The notes: generated by a model not told the origin, from the sequence alone. DNA of 64,000 nucleotides from Alphaproteobacteria bacterium (GCA_028871455.1 JAGWNF010000007.1:1-64000); one strand, 5' to 3'; shown: positions 1-9,606, counted from the stretch's first letter. Numbers and translations are program-made.

Positions 1-191
1 CCGTATTTGTCCTGCAGCAGATGAAGATGCTCGATCAGCAGATCGCGCCGGCGCGGCCGGTCGCCGAGCAGCGCCGCCACCTCGTCGCGCGCGACCGGAT
101 CGACCTGCCGGCCTTTCGGCAGGTCGCGGCCGCGACGCCGGCCAGAGCCTGGCGGTATGGAGCGTGGCGGCATGCGTCCCGAATCGGCCAT
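1..191 (-). CDS. NAD-dependent formate dehydrogenase NuoE-like subunit, N-terminal fragment
   Basis: Only the first 63 codons are in the window; the gene runs off the left edge. The start ATG is at 191-189, 13 bases after the sucD stop codon. The N-terminus is basic, then reads KGRQVDPVARDEVAALLGD and RRRDLLIEHLHLLQDKYG. That pattern is the opening of the NuoE-type (24 kDa, [2Fe-2S]) half of NuoE-NuoF fusion subunits of NAD-dependent formate dehydrogenases, which pass electrons from formate to NAD. Placement downstream of formyl-CoA transferase makes a formate dehydrogenase sensible, since that enzyme releases formate. A NuoE-like subunit of another hydrogenase or dehydrogenase remains possible because the rest of the gene is not visible. 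Confidence 0.7.
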   Translation of the reverse strand, partial: MADSGRMPPRSIPPGSGRRRGRDLPKGRQVDPVARDEVAALLGDRPRRRDLLIEHLHLLQDKY

Positions 192-204
192 TGGTTAGCT
201 CTCG

Positions 205-1080
205 CTATCTATTTAGGAGGCCGAGCATGGTTTTGCCAAGGGCCGCAGGTGAATCCGACACGGCGATGCCGGCGCTCTTCATCGCCTCGATCTTGTCGCC
301 GGCCGAGCCGGTGCCGCCGGAAATGATCGCGCCAGCATGGCCCATGCGGCGGCCCGGTGGCGCCGTTGCACCGGCGATGAATCCAACCATCGGCTTCTTG
401 GTCTTGCTGCGTTTGACGAAATCAGCCGCCTCTTCCTCGGCCGAGCCACCGATCTCGCCGATCATGATGATCGCCTTGGTCGTCGGATCAGCGAGGAACA
501 GTTCGAGGCAGTCGATGAAGTTGGTACCGTTGACCGGATCGCCGCCGATGCCGACGCAAGTCGACTGGCCGAGTCCGACCACCGTCGTCTGCGCCACCGC
601 CTCGTAGGTGAGCGTGCCCGAGCGCGACACGATGCCGACGGCGCCGGGTTTGTGGATGTGACCCGGCATGATGCCGATCTTGCATTGTCCGGGCGTGATC
701 ACGCCCGGACAGTTGGGCCCGACGAGGCGCGTCTTCGAGCCGGTGACGACGCGCTTGACCTCGACCATGTCGAGGACCGGTATGCCTTCGGTGATGCACA
801 CCACCAACGGCACCTCGGCGTCGACCGCCTCAAGAATGGCGTCGGCCGCGAAGGGCGGCGGAACGTAGATCGCGCTGGCGTTGGCGCCGGTCGCCTTCAC
901 CGCATCGGCCACCGTGTCAAAGACCGGCAGGTCGAGATGCTTGCCGCCGCCTTTGCCGGGCGTCACGCCGCCGACCATCTTGGTGCCGTAGGCGATCGCC
1001 TGTTCGGAATGGAAGGTGCCCTGCGCCCCGGTGAAACCCTGGCAGATGACCTTGGTATTGTTGTCGACGAGAATAGGCAT
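205..1080 (-). CDS. sucD: Succinyl-CoA ligase (ADP-forming) alpha subunit
   Basis: A 291-residue, full-length SucD. It has the N-terminal CoA-binding Rossmann domain (about residues 1-130, with [10 protein letters not shown] and the GGVTPGKGG turn) and the C-terminal ligase domain with [19 protein letters not shown] and the GHAGAI segment, whose His248 is the expected phosphohistidine. The enzyme makes succinyl-CoA from succinate, CoA and NTP in the TCA cycle, as a heterotetramer with SucC. The start ATG overlaps the sucC stop codon by one base (TGATG), so the two are translationally coupled. The usual neighbours (mdh, sucA, sucB) are absent; here the pair sits in a formyl-CoA transferase cluster. 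Malate-CoA ligase (MtkB) is a related alternative, but the sequence reads like ordinary alphaproteobacterial SucD. Confidence 0.93.
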   Translation of the reverse strand: MPILVDNNTKVICQGFTGAQGTFHSEQAIAYGTKMVGGVTPGKGGGKHLDLPVFDTVADAVKATGANASAIYVPPPFAADAILEAVDAEVPLVVCITEGIPVLDMVEVKRVVTGSKTRLVGPNCPGVITPGQCKIGIMPGHIHKPGAVGIVSRSGTLTYEAVAQTTVVGLGQSTCVGIGGDPVNGTNFIDCLELFLADPTTKAIIMIGEIGGSAEEEAADFVKRSKTKKPMVGFIAGATAPPGRRMGHAGAIISGGTGSAGDKIEAMKSAGIAVSDSPAALGKTMLGLLNR

Positions 1081-2276
1081 CAGGCGGCTTCCTTCACTGC
1101 TTTCACCACCTTCTGCGCCGCGTCGCCGAGGTCGTCGGCGGCGAGAATGGGCAGGCCCGACTTGGCCAAGATTTCCTTACCGAGCTTGACGTTAGTGCCT
1201 TCGAGGCGAACGACCAGCGGCACCTCGAGACTGACCTCGCGTGCCGCAGCGACGACGCCTTCGGCGATGACGTCGCAGCGCATGATGCCGCCGAAGATGT
1301 TCACCAGGATGCCTTCGACGTTCTTGTCCGAAAGGATCAGCTTGAACGCCGTAGCGACGCGCTCCTTGGTAGCACCGCCGCCGACGTCGAGGAAGTTGGC
1401 CGGTTCGCCGCCATAGAGCTTGATGATGTCCATCGTCGCCATGGCCAGTCCTGCGCCGTTGACCATGCAGCCGATATTGCCGTCGAGCTTCACGTAGTTG
1501 AGCGAATGCTTGCCGGCTTCGAGTTCGATCGGATCCTCCTCGGCCTCGTCCCGCATCGCCTCGATGTCGGGATGGCGGAAGAGCGCGTTGTCGTCGAAGT
1601 TCATCTTGGCGTCGAGCGCGAGCACGTCGCCGCCGTCGGTGACCACCAGCGGATTTATCTCGACGATCGAGGCATCGAGCGCGGTGAAAGCCTTGTACAT
1701 GCCGAGCATGAACTTGACGGCGGCGCCCACCTGTTTGCCTTCGAGCTTCAAGCCGTAGGCGAGGCGCCGGGCATGGAAGCCTTCCATGCCGGTCGTCGGG
1801 TCGATCGCGATCTTGAGGATCTTCTCCGGCGTCTTGGCCGCGACCTCCTCGATCTCCATGCCGCCTTCGGTCGAAGCCATCACGGTGATGCGCGACGTCT
1901 TGCGATCGATCAGCATGCCGAGATAGAGCTCGCGCTTGATGTCGCAGCCCTCCTCGACGTAGATGCGTTTGACCTCGCGGCCCTTCGCCCCGGTCTGCTT
2001 GGTGATGAGGACCTTGCCGAGCATGGCCTGAGCTTCCTTGGCCGCATCGGCCGGCGACTTCACCAGCCGGACACCGCCCTTGCCCTTCTCGTCACCTTTG
2101 AACTTGCCGGCGCCGCGACCGCCGGCATGGATCTGCGCCTTCACGACATAAACCGGCCCGGCCAGCGACTTCGCCACCGTTTCGGCCTCTTGCGGCGTGT
2201 AAGCGACGCCGCCCTTGGGGACGGCGACGCCAAACTTGGTCAGCAGGCTCTTCGCCTGGTACTCGTGGATGTTCAT
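1080..2276 (-). CDS. sucC: Succinyl-CoA ligase (ADP-forming) beta subunit
   Basis: A 398-residue SucC that starts MNIHEYQAK, the standard opening. It contains the ATP-grasp fold ([14 protein letters not shown] near residues 46-60), the EINPLVVT magnesium/nucleotide motif near residue 207 and the C-terminal CoA-ligase domain with [13 protein letters not shown] and [10 protein letters not shown]. The [15 protein letters not shown] insertion is typical of alphaproteobacterial SucC and is absent from the malate thiokinase subunit MtkA as I recall it, so succinate is the likelier substrate. It begins 4 bases after the upstream acyl-CoA synthetase gene ends, and its stop overlaps the sucD start, so all three are probably one transcript. 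Confidence 0.93.
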   Translation of the reverse strand: MNIHEYQAKSLLTKFGVAVPKGGVAYTPQEAETVAKSLAGPVYVVKAQIHAGGRGAGKFKGDEKGKGGVRLVKSPADAAKEAQAMLGKVLITKQTGAKGREVKRIYVEEGCDIKRELYLGMLIDRKTSRITVMASTEGGMEIEEVAAKTPEKILKIAIDPTTGMEGFHARRLAYGLKLEGKQVGAAVKFMLGMYKAFTALDASIVEINPLVVTDGGDVLALDAKMNFDDNALFRHPDIEAMRDEAEEDPIELEAGKHSLNYVKLDGNIGCMVNGAGLAMATMDIIKLYGGEPANFLDVGGGATKERVATAFKLILSDKNVEGILVNIFGGIMRCDVIAEGVVAAAREVSLEVPLVVRLEGTNVKLGKEILAKSGLPILAADDLGDAAQKVVKAVKEAA

Positions 2277-2280
2277 CGAT

Positions 2281-4434
2281 CTACTTCACGAGTCCGGCGC
2301 CGCGTGCCCAGCGGTATTTCGCGCCCAGCACCGCGACCGGAATTTCGGTCGAGTAGGCGTAGGACGGAATGCCGTGGTCGTACAGTTTCTCGGCCGCGGC
2401 CTCGACCTGCACGTCGCCCGCGAGCGAGGCGACGATCGGCTTCTCGATGCCTTTGGCCTTCATCTCGTTCACGACCTCGATCACCAGATCGGCGAAGACC
2501 AGCGGCGGCGTGATGATGGTGTGCCAATAGCCGAGGATGAGCGCATGGATGCGCGGATCCTCGAGTCCGAGCCGGATGGTGTTCTTGTAGGTCGTCGGCG
2601 GCTCGCCGCCGGTGATGTCGACCGGATTACCCGCCGCCCCAAAGGGCGGAATGAACTTGCGGAACGCCTGGTCGAGATCGGGCGGCATCTTCATCAGGCT
2701 GAGGCCGTTGTCGACGCAAGCGTCGGACAACAGCACGCCCGAGCCGCCGGCGCCGGTGATAATCACGACATTCTCGCCCTTGGGCGTCGGCAGTTTCGGA
2801 AGGCCGCGGGCGTAATCGAGCATGTCCCGGAGGCCGGGCGCGCGGACGACGCCCGACTGCCGCAGCACGTCGTCGTAGATCTTGTCGTTGCCCGCGAGCG
2901 CGCCAGTGTGCGAACCCGCCGCCTTGGCGCCGGCGGCGGTGCGACCCGCCTTCAGCACCACGATCGGCTTCTTCTTGGAGACGCGCTTCGCCACCTCGGC
3001 GAACGAGCGGCCATCCTTCAGGTCCTCGAGATGCATGGCGACGACCTTGGTGTTGTCGTCCTGTTCGAAGAAGGTGAGCAAGTCATCCTCGTCGAGGTCC
3101 GACTTATTGCCGAGACCGACGATGGCGGACACGCCCATCTTGGCCGAACGCGAGAACCCAATGATCGCCATGCCGATGCCGCCCGACTGCGACGACAGGG
3201 CGGCGCCGCCCTTGTAGTCATAGGGCGTGCAGAAGGTCGCGCAGAGATTCATCGGCGTGTAGTAGTAGCCGTAGATGTTCGGACCCATCAGCCGCACGTT
3301 GTACTTGCGGCCGATCTCCTGGATCTCCTTCTGGCCAGCGACATTGCCGGTCTCGGCGAAACCCGACGGAATCAGCACCGCGCCCGGGATCTTCTTCTCG
3401 CCGACTTCAATCAACGCGGCGGCGACAAACTTGGCCGGGATGCAGAACACGGCGACGTCGATCTCGCCCGGCACATCCTTGACCGACTTGTAGACCTTGC
3501 GGCCCATGATCTCGGAGGCCGAGGGATGGATCGGATAGATCATACCCTGGTAGCCGCCGTTGATCAGGTTCTTCATCACCGAGTTGCCAATCTTGCCGTT
3601 CTCGGCCGAGGCGCCGATCACCGCGACCGCCTTCGGCCGCATAATGCGGTTCATGGCGCGGACGATCTCGTCCTGCGACGGCCGGTAGCGCGGGGCCGGC
3701 GGATTCCAATCGAGGATGATGCGTACGTCGGCGGCGACCGCGCCTTTTTTCGACGCGAAGATCGGGTTGAGATCCATCTCGACGATTTCGGGGAAATCGG
3801 CGATCAGTTTGCTGACGTTTTCGAGCAGGCCGGCAAGTGCCGCGCGGCTGACGGCTTCGCCGCCGCGCACACCTTTCAGAATTTCGGCGGCCTTGATGCC
3901 GTCGAGCATTCCGAGCGCCTCATCGCGCGTCACCGGCGCCAGGCGGAAAGTCACGTCCTTCAGAACCTCGACCAGGACGCCGCCCATGCCGAAGGCGACC
4001 ATTTTGCCGAAGCTCGGATCGGTCACGGCGCCGACGATGACCTCCTGGCCGCCGCCGACCATCTGCTGAATCTGCACGCCCTCGATCTTGGCCTTCTTCT
4101 TGTACTTCTTCGCATTGGAGACGATCGTGCTGTAAGCCTTTTGCGCCTCCTGTGGCGTCTTGATGCCGACCATGACGCCGCCGGCCTCGGTCTTGTGCAG
4201 GATGTCCGGCGAGACGATCTTGAGCACGACCGGGAAGCCAACCTTCTTGGCGAGCTTCGCTACCGCCGCGGCGCTTGTCGCTAGGGCCTCCTTGGGCACC
4301 GAAATTCCGTACGCCTCGCAGACCAGCTTGCCCTCGGGTGCGGTTAGCGCGCTCCGCTTGTCGGCCTTGACGCGATCGAGCACCTTGCGCACCACCGCTT
4401 TGTGCTTCGGCATTGCTTCGCCATTTCCACGCAT
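2281..4434 (-). CDS. NDP-forming acyl-CoA synthetase (acetate-CoA ligase family)
   Basis: A 717-residue single-chain NDP-forming acyl-CoA synthetase. The N-terminal third is an ATP-grasp domain ([29 protein letters not shown] near residue 220). It is followed by a CoA-binding Rossmann domain ([17 protein letters not shown] near 270) and the ligase domain with the SHTGALAG phosphohistidine loop. The order ATP-grasp first, CoA-binding second is the reverse of the archaeal ACD alpha-beta arrangement. The start at 4434 was chosen over an ATG 21 bases downstream because GGAGG lies 6 bases before it. The gene follows formyl-CoA transferase, and related synthetases are often found next to oxalate genes, so an oxalate, formate or short-chain acid substrate is plausible but not shown by the sequence. 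Confidence 0.85.
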   Translation of the reverse strand: MRGNGEAMPKHKAVVRKVLDRVKADKRSALTAPEGKLVCEAYGISVPKEALATSAAAVAKLAKKVGFPVVLKIVSPDILHKTEAGGVMVGIKTPQEAQKAYSTIVSNAKKYKKKAKIEGVQIQQMVGGGQEVIVGAVTDPSFGKMVAFGMGGVLVEVLKDVTFRLAPVTRDEALGMLDGIKAAEILKGVRGGEAVSRAALAGLLENVSKLIADFPEIVEMDLNPIFASKKGAVAADVRIILDWNPPAPRYRPSQDEIVRAMNRIMRPKAVAVIGASAENGKIGNSVMKNLINGGYQGMIYPIHPSASEIMGRKVYKSVKDVPGEIDVAVFCIPAKFVAAALIEVGEKKIPGAVLIPSGFAETGNVAGQKEIQEIGRKYNVRLMGPNIYGYYYTPMNLCATFCTPYDYKGGAALSSQSGGIGMAIIGFSRSAKMGVSAIVGLGNKSDLDEDDLLTFFEQDDNTKVVAMHLEDLKDGRSFAEVAKRVSKKKPIVVLKAGRTAAGAKAAGSHTGALAGNDKIYDDVLRQSGVVRAPGLRDMLDYARGLPKLPTPKGENVVIITGAGGSGVLLSDACVDNGLSLMKMPPDLDQAFRKFIPPFGAAGNPVDITGGEPPTTYKNTIRLGLEDPRIHALILGYWHTIITPPLVFADLVIEVVNEMKAKGIEKPIVASLAGDVQVEAAAEKLYDHGIPSYAYSTEIPVAVLGAKYRWARGAGLVK

Positions 4435-4535
4435 GCTTCGCCTCCTTCCGCGCGACGCCATGCGTCGCGCTCGTGTTTATGGAAAACGGGGCGGATGGGC
4501 TCTCCCCAACCGCCCCGCGATAATGTCCGTCCGAA

Positions 4536-5813
4536 CTACTCTGCGGCCATCGGCTTGGCGCCGCCGAGTGCGCCGGATTCCTTGAATTCGCGAACCTTCT
4601 TTTCGTCGAAGCCGAGCACTTGGGTGAGTATCTCCTCGGTATGCTCGCCCAGGAGCGGCGCGCGCTTCACCTCGACCGGGCTGTCGCTCAGCTTGATCGG
4701 ATTACCGACCGTCAGGTACTTGCCACGCTTCGGATGGTCGACTTCGACGACCGTGCCCGTCTTGCGCAGCGACTCGTCCTCGGCCAATTCCTTCATCGAT
4801 AGGACCGGACCGCAGGGAATATCGACCTTGTTGAGGATCGCCATCGCCTCGAACTTGTCCTTGGTCATGGTCCATTGTTCGATGCGGTCGAAGATCTGCT
4901 TGATCTTCGGCAGCCGCGCCTCGGGCTTGGCGTAGCCCGGATCGGTGCCCCAACCCGGCTCGCCGATCACCTCGCACACCTTGTCCCACACCGCCGCCTG
5001 GGTGATGAAGTAAATGTAGGCGTCGGGATCCTTCTCCCAGCCCTTGCACTTGACGATCCAGCCCGGCTGGCCGCCGCCGGAATCGTTGCCGGCGCGCGGC
5101 ACGGCGTCGCCGAAGGGAACGCCTTGGCCATACTGGCTGTATTCCTTGAGCGGCCCGTGTTTGAGACGCTGCTGGTCGCGCAGCTTGACGCGACAGAGAT
5201 TAAGTATGCCGTCCTGCATCGCCGCCGTGACGCGCTGACCCCTGCCGCTCTTGGTGCGCTGGTAGAGCGCGGTGACGATGCCGAGCGCCAGATGCAGGCC
5301 GGTGCCGGAGTCGCCGATCTGGGCGCCGGTGACCAGTGGCGGACCTTCGCGGAAACCGGTGGTGGAAGCGGCGCCGCCGGTACATTGCGCGACGTTCTCG
5401 TAGACTTTGCAATCCTCATAAGGGCCCGGCCCGAAGCCCTTGATTGACGCGAGGATGATCCGGGGATTGAGCTGCTGCACCCGTTCCCAGGGGAAGCCCA
5501 TGCGATCGAGCACGCCGGGCCCGAAATTCTCGACCATGATGTCGCACACCTTGATCAGACCCTCGAGCAGCTCCTTGCCCTTGGGATGCTTGGTATCGAT
5601 GGTGATCGACCGCTTGTTGCCGTTGAGCATCGTGAAATAGAGGCTGTCGACGTTTGGAACATCGCGCAGTTGGCCGCGCGTGATATCGCCCGCTCCAGGC
5701 CGTTCCACCTTGATGCAATCGGCGCCGAAATAAGCGAGAAGCTGCGTGCAGGTCGGCCCCGACTGCACATGCGTGAAATCGAGAATGCGAACGCCTTCGA
5801 GTGCCTTGCCCAT
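4536..5813 (-). CDS. frc: Formyl-CoA:oxalate CoA-transferase
   Basis: A 425-residue class III CoA-transferase that moves CoA from formyl-CoA to oxalate. It follows the Oxalobacter Frc pattern closely from end to end: Gln17 in [10 protein letters not shown], catalytic Asp168 in [11 protein letters not shown], the glycine loop SGGGQPGW, the [13 protein letters not shown] segment and [11 protein letters not shown]. Position 48, Trp in the Oxalobacter enzyme as I recall it, is Gln here. The start ATG at 5813 is preceded by AAGGAGG; an in-frame extension upstream lacks any ribosome site and was not used. Oxalyl-CoA decarboxylase, the usual partner, is not in the window. It is probably the first gene of the frc / acyl-CoA synthetase / sucCD / formate dehydrogenase transcript. 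Confidence 0.93.
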   Translation of the reverse strand: MGKALEGVRILDFTHVQSGPTCTQLLAYFGADCIKVERPGAGDITRGQLRDVPNVDSLYFTMLNGNKRSITIDTKHPKGKELLEGLIKVCDIMVENFGPGVLDRMGFPWERVQQLNPRIILASIKGFGPGPYEDCKVYENVAQCTGGAASTTGFREGPPLVTGAQIGDSGTGLHLALGIVTALYQRTKSGRGQRVTAAMQDGILNLCRVKLRDQQRLKHGPLKEYSQYGQGVPFGDAVPRAGNDSGGGQPGWIVKCKGWEKDPDAYIYFITQAAVWDKVCEVIGEPGWGTDPGYAKPEARLPKIKQIFDRIEQWTMTKDKFEAMAILNKVDIPCGPVLSMKELAEDESLRKTGTVVEVDHPKRGKYLTVGNPIKLSDSPVEVKRAPLLGEHTEEILTQVLGFDEKKVREFKESGALGGAKPMAAE

Positions 5814-6058
5814 TTTATACCGTCCTCCTTGGGGCCTGCTTTTAGGTTTGCTAGTTGGTGCGAACGTCGGCGGCGAGGACCGCAGCGCGCGGCCACCTCG
5901 TCCAAGCCTCGGCGATAGCCGGCACGACGATCCTGGCCAATTGACCGTCGTCATCCGGGAAGATCGCCGGATTGCGAATCGTCCCACGGCGGACATCGTC
6001 CGTCCTGGTGATCCACGATTGATTCTCCCTCTCGATGTTCGGCATCTCGCTCGGGGCC

Positions 6059-6748
6059 TCAGTCGAGATAATCGCAATGCCGTTCGACATGTGCGGCCAG
6101 ATCCAGCGCATGCTTGAGCACCAGCGCGGCGGCGCGGTCGGTATCGCGCCGCTCAAGCGCCTCGATGATGTTCATGTGATCAACAATCGAGCGTTTAGCA
6201 CGATCCTCCTGTCCGATCGTCGCTTGTCGGATGGCGCGCATGTGGATGAATAAATCGCGCGTCATCTCGGCCAGCACCGGGTTGCCGGACAGCTGGATGA
6301 TCGCCTGGTGGAAACGGATATTGGCGTCGGAATATTCGTCGAGATGCCCTTCGGGCGATTCGGTGCGGAAATCGTCGAACATGTGGCGCAGCGCCACAAT
6401 GTCCTGATCGGAGGCATATTGCGTGGCCAGGCGCGCCGCGAGGCTTTCGAGCGCCGCCCAGACTTGGATCATGCGAACGATCTCCTGCTTGCTCTTGCGC
6501 ACTACGATGATGCCGCGCCGCGGTACCGTGCGCACGAAACCTTCCCGCTGGAGCATGGTCAGCGCCTCGCGGATCGGTGTGCGCGAGACGCCGAGCTCTT
6601 GCGACAAGCGACGTTCGTCGAGCCGGATTTCCTCTGCCTGGCCATAGACGTTCATCGCCGTAATCGCATCTTTCAGCTTGCGATAGGCCTGCAGGCGAAA
6701 GCTGGCCGGCGAATCGATCGGCTTGATGACCAAGCGCGTGGCCGTCAT
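6059..6748 (-). CDS. GntR-family transcriptional regulator (FCD domain)
   Basis: A 229-residue FadR-type GntR regulator. The N-terminal winged helix (about residues 20-90) contains [26 protein letters not shown] and the wing VPRRGIIV. The C-terminal FCD ligand-binding domain has the metal-ligand style residues D..N..FH ([12 protein letters not shown]), then H in [15 protein letters not shown] and [11 protein letters not shown]. It lies 245 bases upstream of frc on the same strand, so control of the oxalate/formate genes is likely, with a small acyl or carboxylate effector (inference). A TGGTATACCA palindrome 60 bases before its start could be an autoregulatory operator. Confidence 0.88.
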   Translation of the reverse strand: MTATRLVIKPIDSPASFRLQAYRKLKDAITAMNVYGQAEEIRLDERRLSQELGVSRTPIREALTMLQREGFVRTVPRRGIIVVRKSKQEIVRMIQVWAALESLAARLATQYASDQDIVALRHMFDDFRTESPEGHLDEYSDANIRFHQAIIQLSGNPVLAEMTRDLFIHMRAIRQATIGQEDRAKRSIVDHMNIIEALERRDTDRAAALVLKHALDLAAHVERHCDYLD

Positions 6749-7088
6749 ATAAGCATCCCTCCCGCAGGCACCGTTGGACCCGGTGCTCTGTTAGTGGTCA
6801 TGGTATCTGGTATACCACCATTGGTCAAAGAGATTTCCATCGTGCTGCTCCGGATACGGTGATCCACCTATCGGCGACCCCCACGCGACCGGTACAGTAC
6901 CGGCTGCTTAACTATATTTGGCAACGACTTAACCTTATCTTAGGGTCATTTACCTATTATGTGGGCGTATTTACCGTAATATTAAATTGAGTTGCGATAT
7001 TACTTTGGCTACACCTTCAGATAATTAAGAAGGCTGGCCGGCACTCCGTCAGGGAGGCGCGGATCCAGTCGCCCCGAAGGAGTGAGCC
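6749..7088. other. Divergent intergenic region, AT-rich
   Basis: This 340-base gap separates the minus-strand gntR from the plus-strand PEP-CTERM gene and should hold both promoters. The gntR-proximal end carries a GntR-type palindrome. Roughly 6,900-7,020 is strikingly AT-rich for this genome (runs such as TTAACTATATTTGG and TAATATTAAATTGAG), unlike the flanking genes. I see no convincing -35/-10 pair and no small gene. Confidence 0.6.
6808..6817. promoter_or_regulatory. GntR-type operator palindrome
   Basis: TGGTATACCA is a perfect 10-base inverted repeat, 60 bases upstream of the gntR start, and resembles the TnGTnnnACnA class of FadR-subfamily operators. A second half-like TGGTAT sits just before it at 6801. 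Position and symmetry suggest autoregulation; this is inferred, not demonstrated. Confidence 0.5.
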
Positions 7089-7697
7089 ATGACCGGAACT
7101 TTGCGAGACTTTTCCGTCCGTATTCTGTCCGCTGCGGCCGTCGCCGCGGCCCTCGTCGTCGGCCTTTCGACGACGCCTGCCCACGCACTCGTCGTGCCAT
7201 GGTCGGGCGCCGGCTCGAGCGGCATTGACGGCGCGCCCACGACCAACCTGGGCGACAACTGGCAGTTGACCGGCGGCAACATGATCTGGGCGATCACGCC
7301 GTCGCCGTCGAATTTCAACTCCGCAAATTACAGCAACAGCTTCGGCACCTTCGCCACCGCGTTCCAGTTCACCATCAATTCGGGCGTCGCGGGCATCGGC
7401 TCGGCGCAGCTGGACGACATCACGACGGGTCAGATCTGGAATACGGCAATATCGCTTGCCTCGCAGCGTGTTCTGCTGACCGCACCCTCGGGCGCACAAC
7501 TTAGCGAGGGCGATCAATACACCCTCGACATCAACTTCACGGGCGCCGCGGATCCGAGCACCTTCAGCTTCGCGGCACTGTGGTCGGACTCGCTGATCTC
7601 GAGCACGAGCGTGCCCGAGCCGGGGACGCTGTCGCTCTTCGGCGTGGCGGTACTAGCGCTCGTCGCGATGCGGCGCCGTCTCTTCGCGGCGATCTGA
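7089..7697 (+). CDS. PEP-CTERM sorting domain secreted protein
   Basis: A 202-residue protein with a Sec signal peptide (hydrophobic core AAAVAAALVVGL, cleavage near AHA at residues 33-36). It ends in a PEP-CTERM signal from residue 175: the VPEPGTLSLF box, a hydrophobic helix and a terminal Arg cluster. The mature part is rich in Asn, Ser, Thr and Gly with no cysteine, typical of this family. Such proteins are expected to be handled by an exosortase (EpsH) and are associated with exopolysaccharide or biofilm matrix; no exosortase gene is in the window. AAGGAGTGAGCC precedes the ATG. The gene is monocistronic, followed by a strong terminator. The substrate or role of the central domain is unknown. 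Confidence 0.85.
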   Translation: MTGTLRDFSVRILSAAAVAAALVVGLSTTPAHALVVPWSGAGSSGIDGAPTTNLGDNWQLTGGNMIWAITPSPSNFNSANYSNSFGTFATAFQFTINSGVAGIGSAQLDDITTGQIWNTAISLASQRVLLTAPSGAQLSEGDQYTLDINFTGAADPSTFSFAALWSDSLISSTSVPEPGTLSLFGVAVLALVAMRRRLFAAI

Positions 7698-7721
7698 ACC
7701 AGCCGACAGTCTCGCACATAG

Positions 7722-7757
7722 CGAGTCGCGACTCGGTCGAGTCGCGACTCGTTTTTT
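7722..7757 (+). terminator. Rho-independent terminator made of two tandem palindromes
   Basis: The 14-base self-complementary word CGAGTCGCGACTCG occurs twice, separated by GT, and is followed by six T. The two copies can pair as one 14-bp stem. It lies 25 bases after the PEP-CTERM stop codon. The repeats also create four GANTC sites, the CcrM methylation motif. Confidence 0.85.
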
Positions 7758-7849
7758 GGGTTCGCCAATTCCAAAAAAGTCAAGCACGACGCCACGCGCG
7801 TCGCTGATTCGCTTGAAAAATGGTTATCATCCGCTTATTTCTTTTCGTC

Positions 7850-9271
7850 ATGGCTCGCGATCAAAAATACATAGCGTTCTCCGGCCGGATGGTCGTGATC
7901 GGTTTCGGCAGTATCGGGCAAGGTGTATTGCCACTGCTGCTCCGGCACATCGCGATGAAGCCGGAACAGATTGTCATCGTCACTGCGCACGACATGGGCC
8001 GCAAAGAAGCGGAAACCATGGGTGTCAAATTCATCAAGAAGCCGCTCACGCGCGAAAATTACCGCAGCGTGCTCGAGCCCATGTTGGGCAAGGGCGATTT
8101 CCTGATGAACGTGTCGGTGAACGTGTCGAGCATCGATCTGATCGAGCTGTGCCGAGAGAAAGGTGCGCTCTATCTCGATACCTGCATCGAGCCGTGGCCC
8201 GGTGGCTATACCGATCCGAAGCTCTCGCCGTCGGCGCGTTCGAACTACAAGCTGCGCGAGGAAGCGCTGGCGCTCCGCAACAAGCACAAGGGTGGCCCGA
8301 CGGCGGTCGTCACGCACGGTGCGAATCCGGGCTTGGTGTCGCATTTCGTCAAGGAAGCCTTGGTCAACATCGCCAAGGCGGTGAAGCATAACGCCGAGAA
8401 GCCGAAGAACCGCACGGATTGGGCCGAGCTTGCGCGCGGTCTCGGCATCAAGGTGATCCACATCGCCGAGCGCGACACCCAGGTTTCGACCGTGCCAAAG
8501 AAGGTCGGCGAATTCGTCAATACTTGGTCGATCGAGGGCTTCGTCAGCGAGGGTATGCAGCCGGCCGAGCTCGGCTGGGGCAGCCACGAACTTGATTTTC
8601 CACCTGACGGCGGTTGCCATGATTTCGGCTGCGGTGCCGCCATCTATCTGACGCGGCCGGGCGCCGGTACGCGCATGCGGTCGTGGACGCCGCTCGAAGG
8701 TCCCTATCACGGCTTCCTGGTGACGCACGGCGAGTCGATTTCGATCGCCGATTATCTAACGCTCGCGGCCAATGGCAAGCCGGCGTACCGGCCGACGGTG
8801 CACTACGTCTATCACCCGTGCGACGACGCGGTGCTGTCGCTGCACGAGATGGCCGGCAAGAACTGGCACGTGCAGAAACACCAACGGCTGATCATGGACG
8901 AAATCGCGCCGGGGGGCGTCGACGAACTCGGCGTGCTGCTGATGGGCCACAAGAAGGGCTCCTATTGGTTCGGCTCGCAACTGTCGATCGACGAGGCGCG
9001 GCGGGTCGTGCCGTACAACAACGCCACGTCGTTGCAAGTGACGGCGGCGTGCCTCGCCGGCGCCATCTGGGCGATGGAGAACCCGGACTCCTTCGTAGTT
9101 GAACCGGACGAGATAGACTACGAGCGGATTCTCGAGATCGCGCGACCGTATCTGGGTAACATGGTTGGCGAATTCAGCGACTGGACGCCGCTGACCGAAC
9201 GCCATCGCCTCTTCCACGAGGACGTCGATACCCGAGATCCGTGGCAGTTCAAGAACTTCCGCGTTTTCTAG
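7850..9271 (+). CDS. hss: Homospermidine synthase
   Basis: A 473-residue NAD-dependent homospermidine synthase, which joins two putrescines (or putrescine and spermidine) to make sym-homospermidine, a common alphaproteobacterial polyamine. It matches the Blastochloris viridis type from end to end: Rossmann motif VVIGFGSIGQG, VNVSVNVSSIDLIEL, GANPGLVSHFVKEAL, HIAERDTQ, NTWSVEGF-like NTWSIEGFVSEGMQPAELGWG, YHPCDDAVLSLHE and the DPWQFKN ending. The start at 7850 gives an N-terminus like that of the known enzyme; an ATG 30 bases upstream is possible, and neither has a clear ribosome site. Its TAG overlaps the convergent Rieske stop in a shared CTAG. Confidence 0.93.
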   Translation: MARDQKYIAFSGRMVVIGFGSIGQGVLPLLLRHIAMKPEQIVIVTAHDMGRKEAETMGVKFIKKPLTRENYRSVLEPMLGKGDFLMNVSVNVSSIDLIELCREKGALYLDTCIEPWPGGYTDPKLSPSARSNYKLREEALALRNKHKGGPTAVVTHGANPGLVSHFVKEALVNIAKAVKHNAEKPKNRTDWAELARGLGIKVIHIAERDTQVSTVPKKVGEFVNTWSIEGFVSEGMQPAELGWGSHELDFPPDGGCHDFGCGAAIYLTRPGAGTRMRSWTPLEGPYHGFLVTHGESISIADYLTLAANGKPAYRPTVHYVYHPCDDAVLSLHEMAGKNWHVQKHQRLIMDEIAPGGVDELGVLLMGHKKGSYWFGSQLSIDEARRVVPYNNATSLQVTAACLAGAIWAMENPDSFVVEPDEIDYERILEIARPYLGNMVGEFSDWTPLTERHRLFHEDVDTRDPWQFKNFRVF

Positions 9272-9606
9272 TCCGCGTCGTCCAGCACCAGCATTTCAGC
9301 TTCGACGTGCACCGGCACCGGCGTGAGGCTGCGCCCGGCGCATGGACCGTCGACGCAGAAGCCATCGGCCGGTCGAAACCGTGCGCCGTGCGTGCGGCAA
9401 ACCAGAAAGCGGCACTGCTCGTCGAAGAACGCGTCGGGCACTAGTTCGAGCGGCGTGCCCTGATGCGGACAGGCGTTGTGGTAGGCGCGAACGATGCCGC
9501 CGTGGCGCAGCACGAAGATCGTGCGGCGCCGGGATCCGGTGCCGAAAATGAAGCCGCGCGCCGTACCTTCGGCGATCGCATCCACGCAACAAAGCGGCTC
9601 GTGCAT
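9268..9606 (-). CDS. Rieske [2Fe-2S] domain protein
   Basis: A 112-residue single-domain Rieske protein. The cluster motifs are CPHQGTPLE (Cys-X-His) and CRTHGARF (Cys-X2-His), followed by the DGFCVDGPCAG segment typical of Rieske ferredoxins of ring-hydroxylating systems and related small ferredoxins. There is no signal or membrane segment, so it is cytosolic. Its ATG overlaps the TAA stop of the upstream EVE gene (TAATG), indicating translational coupling. No oxygenase or reductase is nearby, so the electron partner is unknown. Confidence 0.82.
   Translation of the reverse strand: MHEPLCCVDAIAEGTARGFIFGTGSRRRTIFVLRHGGIVRAYHNACPHQGTPLELVPDAFFDEQCRFLVCRTHGARFRPADGFCVDGPCAGRSLTPVPVHVEAEMLVLDDAD

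Noticed and set aside
337-1416. Long plus-strand open frames opposite sucD/sucC
   Set aside because: They mirror a well-conserved gene on the other strand, are Arg/His/Asp-rich with no domain or ribosome site, and follow from high third-position GC.
1080-2276. sucCD as malate-CoA ligase (mtkAB) of a serine cycle
   Set aside because: Sequence features fit ordinary alphaproteobacterial SucC and no malyl-CoA lyase is nearby.
5851-6045. 64-codon minus-strand frame between gntR and frc
   Set aside because: Only weak ribosome-site resemblance, and no recognisable pattern. Kept as unproven.
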